A DNA stretch of 64,000 nucleotides from contig NZ_JAUUUU010000007.1 of the NCBI RefSeq assembly GCF_030676955.1, positions 1-64,000 on the forward strand, in the 5' to 3' direction. The notes below the pieces were generated by a model. It did not search any database. It was not told the origin of the DNA and saw only the letters and a list, made by a program, of their open reading frames with translations. Numbering within the stretch: position 1 is the first letter of the stretch; every line of letters begins with the position of its first letter. A program made the position numbers and the translations under genes. Shown one piece after another: positions 24,247-33,654 of this stretch. The DNA is from Porticoccus litoralis (lineage in GTDB: Bacteria > Pseudomonadota > Gammaproteobacteria > Pseudomonadales > Porticoccaceae).

Positions 24247-26397
24247 GTGAAAATAGTGAATCCCGTAATTAAAACATTTGAATACGGTAACCATACTGTG
24301 ACGCTGGAGACCGGGCGGATTGCACGCCAGGCCACAGGTGCAGTGATGTGTACCATGGACAAGACAGCAGTACTCTGCACCGTTGTTGGTGCCAAAGACG
24401 CAAAAGAGGGGCAGGATTTCTTCCCTCTCAGTGTGCATTACCAGGAAAAAGCCTATGCGGCCGGTAAGATCCCCGGCGGTTTTTTCAAGCGTGAAGGTCG
24501 TCCGACTGAAAAAGAAACCCTGACCTCTCGCCTCATCGATCGTCCGATTCGCCCGCTGTTCCCCGATGGCTTCAAAAATGAGGTGCAGGTTGTTTGTACC
24601 GTGATGTCAGCGGAAAAAAATGTCGATCCCGATATTGTGGCCATGATCGGTACATCTGCTGCGCTGGCGATTTCCGGTGTGCCTTTCAACGGCCCCATCG
24701 GTGGTGCCCGAGTGGGCTACAACCGTGAAAAAGGTTACCTGCTGAACCCGACCTATTCTGAATTGGAAGACTCCGATTTGGATATGGTGGTAGCCGGTAC
24801 CCGCGAAGCTGTGCTGATGGTTGAGTCCGAAGCCCGCGAGTTGCCCGAAGATATCATGTTGGGCGCTGTGCTCTACGCTCACCAGGAAATGCAGGCCGTA
24901 ATTCAAGTCATCGACGAACTGGCCCGCGAAGTAGGCAAACCCCGCTGGGAGTGGCAGGCAGCGCCTCTCAACGAAGCTTTGGCCGATGCTCTCAAGGCAC
25001 AGATTGGTGAAGCGCTGGATGCAGCCTATCGAACTACTGATAAACAACAGCGTGTTGCACAACTCGACAGCCTGCGTAGCCAAGCTATCGCTTCACTGGC
25101 CAATGAAGAGTCTGGCGTATCTGAAGAAGACGTGCGCGATGCGTTCAAAAAGCTCGAAAAGAAAATTGTTCGTGGTCGCATTATTCGTGGTGAACCCCGT
25201 ATTGATGGCCGTGATGGCAAAACCGTTCGCGGTATTGATGTTGAAGTTGGTGTTCTGGCCCGTGCCCACGGTACGGCCTTGTTCACCCGCGGTGAAACCC
25301 AGGCGCTGGTCGTTGCCACCCTTGGTTCCATGCGTGATGCACAGATGATTGATGCCCTGGAAGGTCGTCGTGAAGACCCGTTCATGCTGCACTACAATTT
25401 CCCTCCCTATTCGGTGGGCGAGTGCGGTCGCATGGGTGCCACCGGTCGCCGGGAAATCGGTCATGGTCGTCTGGCTCGCCGTGGTATCGCCGCAGTGCTG
25501 CCTAACACGGAAGAGTTTCCCTACTCCATCCGCGTCGTGTCTGAAATCACTGAATCCAATGGCTCCAGCTCCATGGCTTCCGTGTGTGGCTCCAGCCTGG
25601 CATTGATGGATGCTGGCGTGCCCCTGAAAGCACCTGTTGCTGGTATCGCTATGGGCCTGGTCAAAGAGCCCGATGGCTTTGCAGTTCTAACCGATATTCT
25701 CGGCGATGAAGACCACCTCGGCGATATGGACTTTAAAGTGGCTGGTACTGCCCAAGGCGTGACCGCACTGCAGATGGATATCAAGATCGAGGGTATTACT
25801 GAAGAGATCATGGATATCGCCCTGGGTCAGGCTCTGCAGGCCCGACTGCATATCCTGGGTGAGATGAACAAGGTGATTGATAAAGCCCGCGAGGAAGTGG
25901 CTGAGTCTGCACCTCGCTACCACACCATGAAAATTGATCCCGATAAAATCCGCGATGTGATCGGTAAAGGTGGTGCAACAATCCGTGCATTGACTGAGGA
26001 AACCGGCGCCACTATCGATATCGATGACAGTGGCACGATCCGTATCTACAGTGACGACGGTGATAGCCTCAAGGATGCGATTTACCGCATTGAGGAAATC
26101 ACTGCCGAAGCGGAAGTGGGCAAGGTCTACGAAGGAACTGTGGCGCGCATTGTCGACTTCGGTGCCTTTGTGACCATCATGCCGGGAACCGATGGCTTGC
26201 TGCACATTTCCCAGATTGCCAAAGAGCGTGTGGAAAATGTCTCCGACTACCTCAAGGAAGGTCAGCAGGTTCGCGTTAAGGTGCTCGATGTTGATGCCCG
26301 TGGCCGAATCAAACTGTCCATGAAAGAACTCCTCGAGGATGAAGGGGAAACCGCTGCCGAGGTGTCGGCTGAAGATGCTGCTCAGCCCAACGAGTAA
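24247..26397 (+). CDS. pnp: Polyribonucleotide nucleotidyltransferase (PNPase)
   Basis: 716 residues. Phosphorolytic 3'-5' exoribonuclease and degradosome partner. Two RNase PH domains (about 15-145 and 325-460, LTSRLIDRPIRPLFPDGF and MLHYNFPPYSVGE), an alpha-helical linker, a KH domain (DKIRDVIGKGGATIRALT, about 565-580) and an S1 domain (VYEGTVARIVDFGAFVTI). Two GTG codons could start it, 24247 and 24256; the second matches the length of E. coli Pnp (VNPVIKTFEYG) and has AGG at eight bases, while the first is close to AAGGA. Neither is excluded. Confidence 0.95.
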   Translation: MKIVNPVIKTFEYGNHTVTLETGRIARQATGAVMCTMDKTAVLCTVVGAKDAKEGQDFFPLSVHYQEKAYAAGKIPGGFFKREGRPTEKETLTSRLIDRPIRPLFPDGFKNEVQVVCTVMSAEKNVDPDIVAMIGTSAALAISGVPFNGPIGGARVGYNREKGYLLNPTYSELEDSDLDMVVAGTREAVLMVESEARELPEDIMLGAVLYAHQEMQAVIQVIDELAREVGKPRWEWQAAPLNEALADALKAQIGEALDAAYRTTDKQQRVAQLDSLRSQAIASLANEESGVSEEDVRDAFKKLEKKIVRGRIIRGEPRIDGRDGKTVRGIDVEVGVLARAHGTALFTRGETQALVVATLGSMRDAQMIDALEGRREDPFMLHYNFPPYSVGECGRMGATGRREIGHGRLARRGIAAVLPNTEEFPYSIRVVSEITESNGSSSMASVCGSSLALMDAGVPLKAPVAGIAMGLVKEPDGFAVLTDILGDEDHLGDMDFKVAGTAQGVTALQMDIKIEGITEEIMDIALGQALQARLHILGEMNKVIDKAREEVAESAPRYHTMKIDPDKIRDVIGKGGATIRALTEETGATIDIDDSGTIRIYSDDGDSLKDAIYRIEEITAEAEVGKVYEGTVARIVDFGAFVTIMPGTDGLLHISQIAKERVENVSDYLKEGQQVRVKVLDVDARGRIKLSMKELLEDEGETAAEVSAEDAAQPNE

Positions 26398-26413
26398 TAC
26401 CTTCAATAGCGAT

Positions 26414-26442
26414 AAAAAACGGGGCCTGTGCCCCGTTTTTTT
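26414..26442 (+). terminator. Terminator after pnp
   Basis: AAAAAACGGGGC, CTGT, GCCCCGTTTTTTT: a strong GC-rich stem with a seven-T tail, 17 bases after the pnp stop. It ends the ribosomal/translation operon and separates it from mrdA, whose real start is 26521. Confidence 0.92.
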
Positions 26443-26520
26443 GTGCGCCGACAAAAGCGTAGGCACTCAGTGCTATCTCTGTTGTCGATAGATGACAACT
26501 TGCGGGTACAATCACTGTCC

Positions 26521-28380
26521 ATGAATGAAGATCGCGCCATCAAGAACCCGATACAGGAATACCGCCTGTACGTGGGACGGTTGCTGTTTACCCTGCTGGT
26601 AGTGTTGATCATGGCCGGGGTATTACTCTGGCGCTATTACCATCTTCAAGTGCTGGAACACGAAGGTCTGGTGACCCTGTCAGATCGAAACCGGGTTCTC
26701 GTGGAGCCCATGCCGCCGACCCGAGGCCTCATCTATGACCGCAACGGTGTTCTGCTGGCGGACAATCGTCCCAGTTTCAACCTGTCCATCGTCAAAGAGC
26801 GTGCCGGAGACCTCGATACCCTGATTGCTGAGCTGGATCAGCTGGTGGGTGTGTCCGAGGTCGAACTGGAACGTTTCCAGAAACAAATGCAACGCCGTCG
26901 ACGCCCCTACGAACCAGTGCTCCTTAAGGTTAATCTGGATGAACGGGAACAGGGTGTGCTCGCGGTAAACGAGTATCGCCTGCCCGGAGTGGAGGTGACC
27001 GTACAGTTGCTGCGCCACTATCCCCTGGGACCGGAGATGTCTCACGTATTGGGATATGTGGGGCGCATCAATGACCAGGAAATTCAGGACCTGGACCCTG
27101 TGCGTTACAGTGGCACCTTAGTGGTGGGTAAAACCGGTCTGGAAAAATTCTACGAAGATGAGTTGCTGGGACAAGTGGGTTACCAGACGGTTGAAACCAA
27201 CGCCCGGGGTAGGGTGATGCGACAACTGGAGCAGACTGCTCCCGAGCCCGGCAAGGACCTTCACCTCTATCTGGATAGTCGCCTTCAGCACGTCGCCTTC
27301 GAAAGCTTGGCCGGTGAGCGAGGGGCGGTGGTGGCCATTGAAGTGGCCACTGGTGGTGTCCTGGCCATGGCCAGTGCTCCGAGTTTTGATGCCAATGGGT
27401 TTGTTACCGGGATTAGTGTCGAGAGTTATCGTGCTCTGTTGGATTCCCCTGATCGTCCGTTGTTTGACCGAGTGCTACAGGGTCAATACCCGCCGGGATC
27501 AACGGTCAAGCCTATCTACGGGTTAGCGGCATTGCAGAGTGGCACCATCAGCCAGGATTACCGCATCTATGACCCCGGTTTTTACCAACTTAAAAACGAT
27601 GAAAGAAAATACCGGGACTGGAAAAAGGGTGGGCATGGCAGCCGCATTTATCTTAGTGATGCCATCATCCAGTCCTGCGATACCTTTTTTTACGACGTGG
27701 GTGTCAAAATGACTATTGATACCCTGGCGTTGTACGGCACACGCTTTGGACTGGGCCAGAAAACGGGTCTGGATATGCCCTCAGAGCGCGCGGGTATCAT
27801 GCCATCCCGGCCCTGGAAGAGGGCTGCCAAGGGGATTGCCTGGTATCCCGGCGATACGGTCAATACCAGTATCGGGCAGGGGTATACCCTGGCGACACCC
27901 ATGCAGTTGGCCGTGGCTACCTCACGTCTGGCCAGTCGTGGCGAGATTCGCTCTCCGCAACTGGTGAGAAAACAACACAGCATTCCTCCACCCGCGGGGA
28001 TCATTAAGGCCTCGGAAAATAACTGGAACTACGTTCACACGGCCATGCAGGAAGTGGTGCATGGCTTGCGGGGGACAGCCAAGGGCATCAATAAGGGACT
28101 GAACTATCATATTGCTGGCAAGACAGGTACGGCACAGGTGATCGGTATCAAGCAGGATGAGGAATACGATGCGGAAAAAGTGGCTAAACGCAATCGCGAT
28201 CACGCCCTGTTCATCGCCTTTGCACCGGTTGAAAATCCACGAATTGCCGTGTCCGTACTGGTGGAAAATGGTGAGCACGGCAGCAGTACTGCAGCCCCGG
28301 TAGCGCGCAAGTTAATCGACGCCTACATGGCCTATTACCCGGATGCTCTGGCGAATGAGGTGACCGATGAGTCAGGGTGA
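26521..28380 (+). CDS. mrdA: Penicillin-binding protein 2, elongasome transpeptidase
   Basis: 619 residues from ATG 26521; the open frame extends upstream to 26428 but would run through the pnp terminator. Class B PBP that cross-links peptidoglycan during rod elongation. A single N-terminal membrane helix (about 22-42), a pedestal domain (PTRGLIYDRNGVLLADN), and a transpeptidase domain with SxxK in PPGSTVKP, SCD at QSCDTFFYDVGV and KTGT at AGKTGTAQV. It overlaps rodA by 14 bp, so the pair is translationally coupled. Confidence 0.95.
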   Translation: MNEDRAIKNPIQEYRLYVGRLLFTLLVVLIMAGVLLWRYYHLQVLEHEGLVTLSDRNRVLVEPMPPTRGLIYDRNGVLLADNRPSFNLSIVKERAGDLDTLIAELDQLVGVSEVELERFQKQMQRRRRPYEPVLLKVNLDEREQGVLAVNEYRLPGVEVTVQLLRHYPLGPEMSHVLGYVGRINDQEIQDLDPVRYSGTLVVGKTGLEKFYEDELLGQVGYQTVETNARGRVMRQLEQTAPEPGKDLHLYLDSRLQHVAFESLAGERGAVVAIEVATGGVLAMASAPSFDANGFVTGISVESYRALLDSPDRPLFDRVLQGQYPPGSTVKPIYGLAALQSGTISQDYRIYDPGFYQLKNDERKYRDWKKGGHGSRIYLSDAIIQSCDTFFYDVGVKMTIDTLALYGTRFGLGQKTGLDMPSERAGIMPSRPWKRAAKGIAWYPGDTVNTSIGQGYTLATPMQLAVATSRLASRGEIRSPQLVRKQHSIPPPAGIIKASENNWNYVHTAMQEVVHGLRGTAKGINKGLNYHIAGKTGTAQVIGIKQDEEYDAEKVAKRNRDHALFIAFAPVENPRIAVSVLVENGEHGSSTAAPVARKLIDAYMAYYPDALANEVTDESG

Positions 28381-29509
28381 TTTTGTTCGCCGTATGGGTT
28401 CCGGCGGGGCCGCCATTTATGGTGCGCCTAGCCAATGGCAGAGGGTGCATCTGGATGTGCCGCTGTTCCTGTTGTTAACCCTGTTGGCAGCGGTCGGTTT
28501 ATTTATTCTCTACAGTGCCAGTGGACAGAGTCTCTATTATGTTCAGCACCAGCTGGTGAACTACGCGGTGGGTTGCGCTGTCATGGTGGCGACCGCTCAG
28601 GTGCCGCCAAGACTGATGGCTCGATGGGCTTTTTTGCCCTACTTCGGTGGTGTGTTGTTGCTACTGGCGGTGTTGTTTATGGGGGTCGGCGCAAAAGGAG
28701 CCCAGCGCTGGCTGGAAATTGGTGGCATTCGCTTTCAGCCATCGGAAATCCTCAAGGCGGCGGTGCCCTTGATGCTTGCCAGCTACCTTGGACAGAGAGC
28801 AATTCCGCCACGTTTCATGCATGTGATAGCGGCGCTGGTATTCATTGCCCTGCCGCCGGTGCTGGTGATATTGCAGCCAGACCTGGGTACCGCCATTTTG
28901 ATTGCCGCTTCGGGGTTTTTTGCCTTGTTCCTGGCAGGGTTGCCAAAGCGGTATCTTGCATTTGCGGGTGTGGCGGCGACAGCCCTGATGCCGGTAATGT
29001 GGTATTACGTTCTACACGATTACCAGCGTCAGCGTATTCTCACGATGTTTAATCCAGAAGCAGACAAACTGGGTGCCGGCTGGAACATTATTCAGTCGAC
29101 CATTGCCATTGGTTCGGGTGGTGTACACGGCAAAGGCTGGATGCTGGGAACCCAGTCGCAACTGGATTTCCTGCCGGAAAGCCATACGGATTTTATTATT
29201 GCGGTGCTGGCGGAAGAGTTTGGTCTGGTGGGTGTGATGCTATTGATGGGGCTGTATCTGCTGATCATTGTCCGTTGTATCATCATCTGCTTGAGGGCCC
29301 AGAGCATGTTTGGACGCTTGTTGGCGGGGAGTGTTACGCTAACTTTCTTTGTCTATGTGTTTGTGAATATGGGAATGGTTTCCGGCATTTTGCCCGTGGT
29401 GGGGGTGCCCTTGCCTCTGGTGAGCTATGGTGGCACTTCCATTGTGACCCTGATGTTGGGGTTTGGTATGCTGATGGCGGTCAGTACAGAGAAAAAACGA
29501 TCCATTTGA
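28367..29509 (+). CDS. rodA: Rod-shape peptidoglycan glycosyltransferase RodA
   Basis: 380 residues, SEDS family. Polymerises lipid II glycan strands in partnership with PBP2 in the inner membrane. Ten hydrophobic helices are apparent; signature segments are GAQRWLEIGGIRFQPSE and the closing VPLPLVSYGGTSIV. The catalytic aspartate region follows GAGWNIIQSTIAIGSGG. It begins inside the end of mrdA and is followed 45 bp later by mltB. Confidence 0.95.
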   Translation: MSQGDFVRRMGSGGAAIYGAPSQWQRVHLDVPLFLLLTLLAAVGLFILYSASGQSLYYVQHQLVNYAVGCAVMVATAQVPPRLMARWAFLPYFGGVLLLLAVLFMGVGAKGAQRWLEIGGIRFQPSEILKAAVPLMLASYLGQRAIPPRFMHVIAALVFIALPPVLVILQPDLGTAILIAASGFFALFLAGLPKRYLAFAGVAATALMPVMWYYVLHDYQRQRILTMFNPEADKLGAGWNIIQSTIAIGSGGVHGKGWMLGTQSQLDFLPESHTDFIIAVLAEEFGLVGVMLLMGLYLLIIVRCIIICLRAQSMFGRLLAGSVTLTFFVYVFVNMGMVSGILPVVGVPLPLVSYGGTSIVTLMLGFGMLMAVSTEKKRSI

Positions 29510-29554
29510 TCATTGAGGTTGGTGAGGGGTAAGGGCCTAGCCCTTGATAAAAAT

Positions 29555-30535
29555 ATGAAAAAAAGAATGGTTTTTGCGTTAGCTGCATTGTTGTCTGTTT
29601 CGGTGCAAGCCGGTTATCTGGATTCTCCCAAGGCCAAAGCCTTTGCTGATCGTATGGTGGCAGAACACGGTTTTGGTCGCGGTGAAATCGATGCGCTGCT
29701 CGATAATGCAGAAAAGAAACAGTCCATTATTGATGCCATGGAGAGGCCTGCAGAAAAGGTCAAGCCCTGGAAGGACTACCGCAAAATTTTTATCACCGAG
29801 AAACGTATTACGGAAGGGGTTGATTTCTGGCGTCACAACCGTGAAGCCCTTAAATTGGCGTCGCGACAGTACAATGTGGCACCGGAAGTGATTGTTGCCA
29901 TTATCGGCGTGGAAACTTTTTATGGGCGGATCAAGGGTGGGTTCCGGGTTATTGATGCCCTGTCGACATTGTCATTTGATTACCCGCCCCGCAGTGCCTT
30001 TTTTACCCGTCAGCTGGAAGAGTTTCTGCTGCTGGCCCGTGAGCAGAGCCAGGATCCCCTCAAATTGACCGGTTCCTATGCCGGCGCCATGGGTTATGGA
30101 CAGTTCATACCCAGCAGCTATCGCAGTTTCGCTGTGGATTTTGACGGCGATGGCTTCGCTGACATCTGGGATAATCGCTCCGATGCCATCGGCAGTGTCG
30201 CCAATTATTTTGCCAAACATGGCTGGGTCATGAATGAGCCCGTGGTCGCCCGTGCACGCGCCAAGGGTGACCTGGATAACGCGTTATTGAATAAGCTGAC
30301 GCTGGATAAAACCCTGGCTGAATGGTCGCAGTTGGGAGTGCAGGCCGAAGATAAATTACCCGCAGACATCAAAGCCCTGCCTTTTACGCTGGAAGCCGAG
30401 GACGGTGAGCAGCTGTGGCTGGGGCTGAATAATTTTTACGTTATCACCCGTTATAACCGCAGTACCATGTATGCCATGGCGGTACACCAGTTGAGTCAGC
30501 TGATCCTGGAGCGTGTTGGTGAAAGCAATCTCTAG
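29555..30535 (+). CDS. mltB: Membrane-bound or periplasmic lytic murein transglycosylase B
   Basis: 326 residues from ATG 29555, chosen because it opens a signal peptide (MVFALAALLSVSVQA); a TTG at 29513 would bury it. Cleaves the glycan of peptidoglycan, forming anhydromuramic ends. The catalytic glutamate is in IIGVETFYGRIKGG, with GSYAGAMGYGQFIPSSY and DFDGDGFADIWDN as further family marks. There is no lipobox cysteine, so unlike E. coli MltB it should be soluble in the periplasm (compare Slt35/SltB). Its end overlaps rlpA by 23 bp. Confidence 0.93.
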   Translation: MKKRMVFALAALLSVSVQAGYLDSPKAKAFADRMVAEHGFGRGEIDALLDNAEKKQSIIDAMERPAEKVKPWKDYRKIFITEKRITEGVDFWRHNREALKLASRQYNVAPEVIVAIIGVETFYGRIKGGFRVIDALSTLSFDYPPRSAFFTRQLEEFLLLAREQSQDPLKLTGSYAGAMGYGQFIPSSYRSFAVDFDGDGFADIWDNRSDAIGSVANYFAKHGWVMNEPVVARARAKGDLDNALLNKLTLDKTLAEWSQLGVQAEDKLPADIKALPFTLEAEDGEQLWLGLNNFYVITRYNRSTMYAMAVHQLSQLILERVGESNL

Positions 30536-31397
30536 ACGTTTTACTCCGTGGGCTGTGCTGGCCGTCACTGTGCTCCTGTTTCAGGGTTGCGGCGGTAGCG
30601 GCAGTAGTAAAGGCGGGTACGGGTATGGTGATGGTCCTCCGCCTAAGGATGTGGACGTCGCACATATTCCCGATGCTGTGCCGAAGGTAGAGCCGGTTAC
30701 CAAGGCTGGTAACAAAAGCCCCTACACCGTGTTTGGTAAAACCTACGAAGTGCTACCTTCCAGTCTTGGTTTCAGGCAGCAGGGTATGGCCTCCTGGTAT
30801 GGCAACAAGTTCCACGGCCGCAATACCTCAAATGGTGAGCCTTATAGTATGTACGAAATGACAGCGGCTCATAAAACCCTGCCCATTCCCTGCTATGTAC
30901 GTGTCACCAATGTCGAAAATGGACGCAGTGTGATTGTCCGGGTCAATGATCGCGGTCCTTTCCACGGTGACCGCATTATTGATCTTTCTTATGTTGCTGC
31001 AAAGAAGCTGGGGTATTCAGACAGGGGTACGGCGAAGGTGATTGTAGAAGCGATCGATCCGCTTAAGTACCAGAAAAATTCTGTGGAACAGCCGCATATC
31101 TACAGTCAGCCAAGTGTGATTCCCTCGGCGCAACCGGTGGCTAGTGCCGATGACTATAGCCTGCCGGGTAATACTTACCTCCAAGTGGGCGCTTTTTCCA
31201 CACACACGGCCGCCTCGACGTTGTCGCAGAAAGTGCAGAGCCTAACGGAGGTTCCCGTGGTGGTAAGGCAGCAAAGCCAACCAACAACTCTTTACAAGGT
31301 GTTGGTGGGACCGTTAAGCGATAATGACACGCTATTGAATCTGCGCAATTTGCTGCAGCAGCGGGAGAATATCAGTCCCTTTGTGGTCTACGAATAA
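30513..31397 (+). CDS. rlpA: Septal ring lytic transglycosylase RlpA, lipoprotein with SPOR domain
   Basis: 294 residues from GTG (30513 or 30519). Lipobox LLFQGC places it on the outer membrane. Double-psi beta-barrel from about residue 85 to 180 (GMASWYGNKFHGRNTSNGE, then IVRVNDRGPFHGDRIIDLS with the catalytic Asp), and a C-terminal SPOR domain from about 218 (YLQVGAFSTHTAASTLSQ), which binds denuded glycan at the septum. In Pseudomonas RlpA is a transglycosylase needed for daughter-cell separation. It sits between mltB and dacA as in relatives. Confidence 0.95.
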   Translation: MLVKAISRRFTPWAVLAVTVLLFQGCGGSGSSKGGYGYGDGPPPKDVDVAHIPDAVPKVEPVTKAGNKSPYTVFGKTYEVLPSSLGFRQQGMASWYGNKFHGRNTSNGEPYSMYEMTAAHKTLPIPCYVRVTNVENGRSVIVRVNDRGPFHGDRIIDLSYVAAKKLGYSDRGTAKVIVEAIDPLKYQKNSVEQPHIYSQPSVIPSAQPVASADDYSLPGNTYLQVGAFSTHTAASTLSQKVQSLTEVPVVVRQQSQPTTLYKVLVGPLSDNDTLLNLRNLLQQRENISPFVVYE

Positions 31398-31493
31398 CTT
31401 TACCTGAAAGACCGGCGGGCCTCGTGCTAGAATTTCCGTATTCCTTTCCGGTACATCCATCCATCGTTACACCAATTAAAAAAACTGTTGCTT

Positions 31494-32645
31494 ATGCTGA
31501 AGAAAATTCTTTCCATCGGGTTGTTACTGTCCCTGTTACCGGCTTTCTCTCAAGCCAAAATTCTTATTCCGGCACCACCGGAACTGGCTGCTTCCGCCTG
31601 GATACTGATGGATGCCAACACCGGGAAAGTCCTGGTGGAGCACAACGCAGATCAGCAATTGCCCCCTGCCAGCCTGACCAAAATGATGACCAGTTACATC
31701 GTTGCCGCTGAATTGCACAACGGCAAAATCAAGGAACAGGACATGGTACCCATCAGCGTCACAGCTTGGAAAATGGGTGGTTCAAAAATGTTTGTCCGTG
31801 AGGGGACACAGGTGCCGCTGATGGACTTACTGCGTGGTGTGGTCATTCAGTCCGGTAACGATGCATCTGTGGCTCTGGCGGAGTACCTGGCAGGTAGTGA
31901 AAGTGCTTTTGCCGATGTCATGAACCAGCAGGCCCAGTTGCTGGGTATGAAAAACACAACCTTTCACAATGCCACTGGCTGGCCCTCAGACGGCCACCTA
32001 ACAACGGCTCGCGATTTGTCTCTGCTGGCACGTGCCTTGATACAGGATTACCCGGAACACTACGATATCTATGCTGAGAAATACTTCGAGTACAACGATA
32101 TCAAACAACCCAACCGCAACCGCCTGTTGTGGCGGGATAGCTCGGTGGATGGCCTGAAAACCGGCCATACCGAAGAGGCAGGGTTTTGCCTGGTGGCTTC
32201 GGCCGTGCGCAATAACATGCGCCTGATATCAGTGGTGATGGGAACCAGCAGTGAAGAGGCCCGTGCCAGGGAATCACAAAAACTGCTGTCATTTGGCTTT
32301 CGCTACTATGAAACCGGCAAAGTCTACAGTGCTGGCGACATTCTGAAAGAAAACGCCCGGGTCTGGTACGGAGTTGAAGACAGCGTCAACCTGGTTGTGC
32401 CTGAGGACCTGTACCTGACTATCCCCCGCGGCTCAAAAGATCAACTGGAAGCCCAGGTGGTGTCCGATGAGGACATCGAAGCGCCGCTTACTGGGGGCCA
32501 GTCGCTGGGTAGTCTGACCATCAGTTTTGAGGGAGAACCCCTGCTGGAAACAGCGCTGGTGGCAGACAGGTCAGTGGAGGAAGCGGGAATTTTCTCCCGT
32601 CTCTGGGATGCCATTAAGCGATTCTTCATAGGTATCTTTGCCTGA
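31494..32645 (+). CDS. dacA: D-alanyl-D-alanine carboxypeptidase (PBP5/6 type)
   Basis: 383 residues from ATG 31494; a TTG two codons earlier is less likely. Trims the terminal D-Ala of muropeptide side chains in the periplasm. Signal peptide ending FSQA, then Ser60 and Lys63 in PASLTKMM, SGN in VIQSGNDASVAL, and KTG in DGLKTGHTEEAG. The PBP5 C-terminal beta domain and an amphipathic end (FSRLWDAIKRFFIGIFA), which anchors it to the inner membrane, are present. Stop overlaps the ybeD start. Confidence 0.95.
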   Translation: MLKKILSIGLLLSLLPAFSQAKILIPAPPELAASAWILMDANTGKVLVEHNADQQLPPASLTKMMTSYIVAAELHNGKIKEQDMVPISVTAWKMGGSKMFVREGTQVPLMDLLRGVVIQSGNDASVALAEYLAGSESAFADVMNQQAQLLGMKNTTFHNATGWPSDGHLTTARDLSLLARALIQDYPEHYDIYAEKYFEYNDIKQPNRNRLLWRDSSVDGLKTGHTEEAGFCLVASAVRNNMRLISVVMGTSSEEARARESQKLLSFGFRYYETGKVYSAGDILKENARVWYGVEDSVNLVVPEDLYLTIPRGSKDQLEAQVVSDEDIEAPLTGGQSLGSLTISFEGEPLLETALVADRSVEEAGIFSRLWDAIKRFFIGIFA

Positions 32646-32914
32646 TGTCGACACCAGAAGCACCGAAAATTGAATTTCCCTGTGATTACCCCATCAAGGT
32701 GGTTGGTAGTGCCGGTGGCGAACTGCACAACCTGGTGATTGAAACTATGGAGCGCCATTCGCCGGGATTTGATCAGGCGACGATAACTGTAAGGGGCAGC
32801 CGTAAAGGCAATTTTCAATCCATCACTGTCACGATTACTGCAACCGGGGAAACACAGCTTCAGGCCATCTTTGCCGACCTGAAAGATCACCCGCTGGTAC
32901 AGATGGTCTTGTAA
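32645..32914 (+). CDS. ybeD: DUF493 family protein YbeD
   Basis: 89 residues, usual length for the UPF0250/DUF493 family: KIEFPCDYPIKVVGSAG, then SITVTITATGETQLQAIFADL and VQMVL at the end. ACT-like ferredoxin fold, function unknown, but almost always between dacA and lipB, as here. The ATG shares bases with the dacA stop. Confidence 0.93.
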   Translation: MSTPEAPKIEFPCDYPIKVVGSAGGELHNLVIETMERHSPGFDQATITVRGSRKGNFQSITVTITATGETQLQAIFADLKDHPLVQMVL

Positions 32915-32937
32915 GAGCTGGAATCCAACCCGTTTAT

Positions 32938-33627
32938 ATGTCGACAGTACCTGACTTGCCTCTAATCATCCGCTACCTGGGGTGTCGTGCCTATGCCGAT
33001 ACCTTCGAAGCGATGAAAACGCTCACTTCTACACGCAATGCCGAGACACCGGATGAAATCTGGTTGCTTGAGCACGAGCCGGTGTTTACCCAGGGGCAGG
33101 CGGGGAAACAGGAGTACATCCTGATGCCTGGTGACATTCCGGTGGTTCAGAGTGATCGCGGTGGCCATGTGACCTACCACGGCCCGGGCCAGATTACCGG
33201 GTACCTGCTCATTGACCTGAAACGACTGGGTATCACGGTGCGCGATCTGGTTTCGCTCATTGAAGCTGCGCTGGTGGAAACACTGGCACACTGGGGTATT
33301 ACAGCCGCCCCAAGGCCTGATGCCCCTGGTGTTTACGTTGAAAATGGTGCCAAGATCGGTTCTCTGGGACTGCGGGTGCGTCGCGGTTGCAGTTACCACG
33401 GGCTCAATTTCAACGTTGATATGGATCTCAGTCCCTGGGCTCGCATCAATCCCTGCGGGCTCGGCGTGCCCATGACCCAGATGAACGATCTGTTACAGAA
33501 CAAGGTCACCCTGCAAGAGGTGTCCGAGTACCTTGCTGATATTTTGACCAGCAGGCTGGGGTATAATACGCACCGTGTGGAAGGCGACCATCCACTGCTG
33601 CATTCGCAGCAGGCGCCTGCATCCTGA
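32938..33627 (+). CDS. lipB: Octanoyl-[acyl carrier protein]:protein N-octanoyltransferase
   Basis: 229 residues. Moves octanoyl from acyl carrier protein to lipoyl domains, including that of GcvH. Motifs: DEIWLLEHEPVFTQGQAG, RGGHVTYHGPGQITGY with the active-site histidines, and GAKIGSLGLRVRRGCSYHG, with the catalytic lysine. The catalytic cysteine is in RINPCGL. First half of the lipoate pair; lipA follows 27 bp later. Confidence 0.96.
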   Translation: MSTVPDLPLIIRYLGCRAYADTFEAMKTLTSTRNAETPDEIWLLEHEPVFTQGQAGKQEYILMPGDIPVVQSDRGGHVTYHGPGQITGYLLIDLKRLGITVRDLVSLIEAALVETLAHWGITAAPRPDAPGVYVENGAKIGSLGLRVRRGCSYHGLNFNVDMDLSPWARINPCGLGVPMTQMNDLLQNKVTLQEVSEYLADILTSRLGYNTHRVEGDHPLLHSQQAPAS

Positions 33628-33654
33628 AACGAATCTTTGAGGCATTCCGCTGTC

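Noticed and set aside
25687..26466. 259-codon minus-strand frame in pnp
   Set aside because: Antisense shadow of pnp; no start signal or family resemblance.
26428..26520. Upstream extension of mrdA
   Set aside because: Would start inside the pnp terminator; ATG 26521 gives the normal PBP2 N-terminus.
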